Part shown: one piece after another, positions 5,169-6,399 of the stretch | Numbering within the stretch: position 1 is the first letter of the stretch | Layout: each line of letters opens with the position of its first letter | DNA from: Paracoccaceae bacterium | Lineage (GTDB): Bacteria > Pseudomonadota > Alphaproteobacteria > Rhodobacterales > Rhodobacteraceae | DNA: 6,399 nucleotides | Direction of reading: 5' to 3' | Assembly: GCA_018647275.1 (NCBI GenBank) | Contig: JABGTH010000157.1 | Coordinates: 1-6,399 of the forward strand | The notes under the pieces: generated by a model | Database searches by the model: none | Seen by the model: only the letters and a program-made list of their open reading frames with translations | Told to the model about the DNA's origin: nothing | Made by a program: the position numbers and the translations under genes

Positions 5169-5954
5169 ATGCGCATTTTGATCACCAACGACGACGGCAT
5201 AACAGCTCCGGGGTTGAAAATCCTTGAAGCAATCGCAAAAGACGTCGCCGGTCCAAATGGGGAGGTCTGGATCGTCGCTCCCGCCTTTGAACAATCCGGT
5301 GTTGGGCACTGCATTAGTTACACCCGCCCCATGTTGATCAATAACGTCAGTGAACAGCGGTATGCTGTCGAGGGATCACCTGCAGACTGCGTCCTTGCAG
5401 GCCTGCACGAAGTAATGAAAGACAACTTACCTGACCTTGTTCTGTCTGGTGTTAACCGCGGCAACAACTCTGCTGAAAATACACTTTATTCAGGCACGAT
5501 CGGGGCAGCTATGGAAGCAGCGCTTCAAGGGCTGCCTGCAATTGCTCTTTCCCAATATTATGGCCCTGACAACCTTAGCCTTGAGGACCCATTCGAGGCA
5601 TCAGCACAGCATGGTTCCGAAGTTGTTCGCCGTATCTTAAAAGAAACACACAACGATTCCGCTGATTACTCACTGTTTTACAATGTAAATTTTCCACCTG
5701 TTCCAGCAAGTGCCGTAAAGGGTATACGCCTTGCCACACAAGGCCGTCGCACAAACACCGGCTTTTCGACGCAACCACATGATGCCCCCTCTGGTCGGCG
5801 TTTTTTGTGGATCAAAGGCGGAGATCAGCGCGCCATTTGCGCGGCTGGGACCGATGCGGCTTTAAATTTGGATGGCTATATCTCTGTCACTCCGATGCGC
5901 GCTGACCTTACCGATCACGCCATCATGGATAGCCTAAAGGGCATTAATTCATGA
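5169..5954 (+). CDS. surE: 5'/3'-nucleotidase SurE
   Basis: SurE is a divalent-metal-dependent phosphatase that removes phosphate from nucleoside 5'- and 3'-monophosphates, and in E. coli also attacks short polyphosphate. It is cytoplasmic and associated with stationary-phase survival. The 261 residues are a normal family length. The N-terminus MRILITNDDG supplies the metal ligands Asp8 and Asp9. Ser43 in APAFEQSG and Asn96 in SGVNRGNN complete the expected metal site. Other family motifs are YSGTIGAAME (107-116), YNVNFP (171-176) and the C-terminal TPMRADLTD (241-249). The ATG at 5169 follows a strong AAAGGGGG site at 6 bases and places the NDDG motif at the usual distance from the N-terminus. 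The gene overlaps pcm by ATGA, so the two are very likely cotranscribed and translationally coupled. It lies 110 bases after the SDR gene. Confidence 0.97.
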   Translation: MRILITNDDGITAPGLKILEAIAKDVAGPNGEVWIVAPAFEQSGVGHCISYTRPMLINNVSEQRYAVEGSPADCVLAGLHEVMKDNLPDLVLSGVNRGNNSAENTLYSGTIGAAMEAALQGLPAIALSQYYGPDNLSLEDPFEASAQHGSEVVRRILKETHNDSADYSLFYNVNFPPVPASAVKGIRLATQGRRTNTGFSTQPHDAPSGRRFLWIKGGDQRAICAAGTDAALNLDGYISVTPMRADLTDHAIMDSLKGINS

Positions 5955-6399
5955 ATGACGACTTTTCACCCGAACAGTCAACGGAAGCGGAACGCAAAAT
6001 GCAATTCTTGTATGCTTTGCGCTCCAAGGGCGTAACGGACAAGCATGTATTGGCTGCAATGGAAAGCATTGATCGCGGTCCTTTTGTACGTGGCTTATTC
6101 GCGGATCGCGCCTACGAAGATATGCCACTTCCGATCGCATGTGGCCAAACTATCAGCCAACCATCAATCGTGGCATTGATGTCTCAAGCCCTACAGGTTT
6201 CGCCGCGTGATAAGGTTCTAGAGGTGGGTACTGGGTCTGGTTATCAAGCAGCAATCCTTAGCAAACTGGCCCGCCGCGTTTACACCGTAGATCGCCATCG
6301 TCGCCTTGTCCGCGAGGCCCGTGATATTTTTGATAACCTCGATTTAAACAATATCACCGCGTTGACAGGGGATGGGAGTTTCGGTCTTCCAGAACAAGC
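5951..6399 (+). CDS. pcm: Protein-L-isoaspartate O-methyltransferase (partial, 5' part)
   Basis: Pcm uses S-adenosylmethionine to methylate L-isoaspartyl residues formed by ageing of Asn and Asp, starting their repair. It acts in the cytoplasm on damaged proteins. The frame is open from ATG 5951 to the window edge, giving 149 codons, about two thirds of a typical protein of 210-220 residues. Visible marks are LPIACGQTISQPSIVA (60-75), containing the family's conserved ISQP segment; the SAM-binding motif I VLEVGTGSGYQAA (89-101); the post-I strand VYTVDRHRRL (110-119), where the acidic residue is Asp rather than the more usual Glu; and TGDGS (139-143). The start ATG overlaps the surE stop (ATGA) and has AAAGGG (5936-5941) 9 bases upstream; a second ATG at 5955 is in another frame. 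The surE-pcm order is common in proteobacteria. The C-terminal end is outside the window. Confidence 0.95.
   Translation, partial: MNDDFSPEQSTEAERKMQFLYALRSKGVTDKHVLAAMESIDRGPFVRGLFADRAYEDMPLPIACGQTISQPSIVALMSQALQVSPRDKVLEVGTGSGYQAAILSKLARRVYTVDRHRRLVREARDIFDNLDLNNITALTGDGSFGLPEQ

Noticed and set aside
4757..5314. A 185-residue minus-strand open frame across the SDR-surE junction.
   Set aside because: It runs antisense to two well-supported genes, including the conserved surE N-terminus, and shows no recognisable domain.

Overview
The window looks like a chromosomal segment of an alphaproteobacterium, most likely a marine Rhodobacteraceae (Roseobacter-group) species with moderate GC. This is inferred from the radA-cvpA-purF order, from a Rhodobacteraceae-like short-chain dehydrogenase (SDR) after purF, and from the overlapping surE-pcm pair. 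All intact genes lie on the + strand. I see no mobile element, RNA gene, CRISPR array or phage gene.

Layout: (1) 1-293 is the 3' end of an unrecognised charged, helical protein cut by the window edge. (2) 343-3923 holds radA, cvpA and purF. RadA is a DNA-repair and recombination ATPase, CvpA a small membrane protein, and PurF the first committed enzyme of purine synthesis. cvpA and purF both appear to start at TTG. The 147 bases between them are full of inverted repeats. (3) 3924-4419 looks empty, but the + strand holds the remains of a DUF1801 (YdhG/frataxin-like) gene. Its conserved blocks fall in successive reading frames separated by single-base losses. Two stem-loops follow purF and overlap the 5' end of this relic. 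(4) 4420-5058 encodes an atypical SDR that keeps the nucleotide-binding motif and the Tyr/Lys pair but lacks the usual catalytic Ser. (5) 5169-6399 holds surE and the first 149 codons of pcm, joined by an ATGA overlap.

The genes are mostly housekeeping: DNA repair, purine synthesis, a nucleotidase/phosphatase and a protein-repair methyltransferase. cvpA-purF is a widespread pairing, and surE-pcm is a classic stationary-phase/stress-survival pair.

I found no convincing new biological system. The observations most worth a second look are the frameshifted DUF1801 relic, an 18-base exact direct repeat ending the first gene and purF and so flanking radA-cvpA-purF, the three-segment alternative hairpin at the cvpA stop, and two C-tracts that could mask the surE ribosome-binding site.
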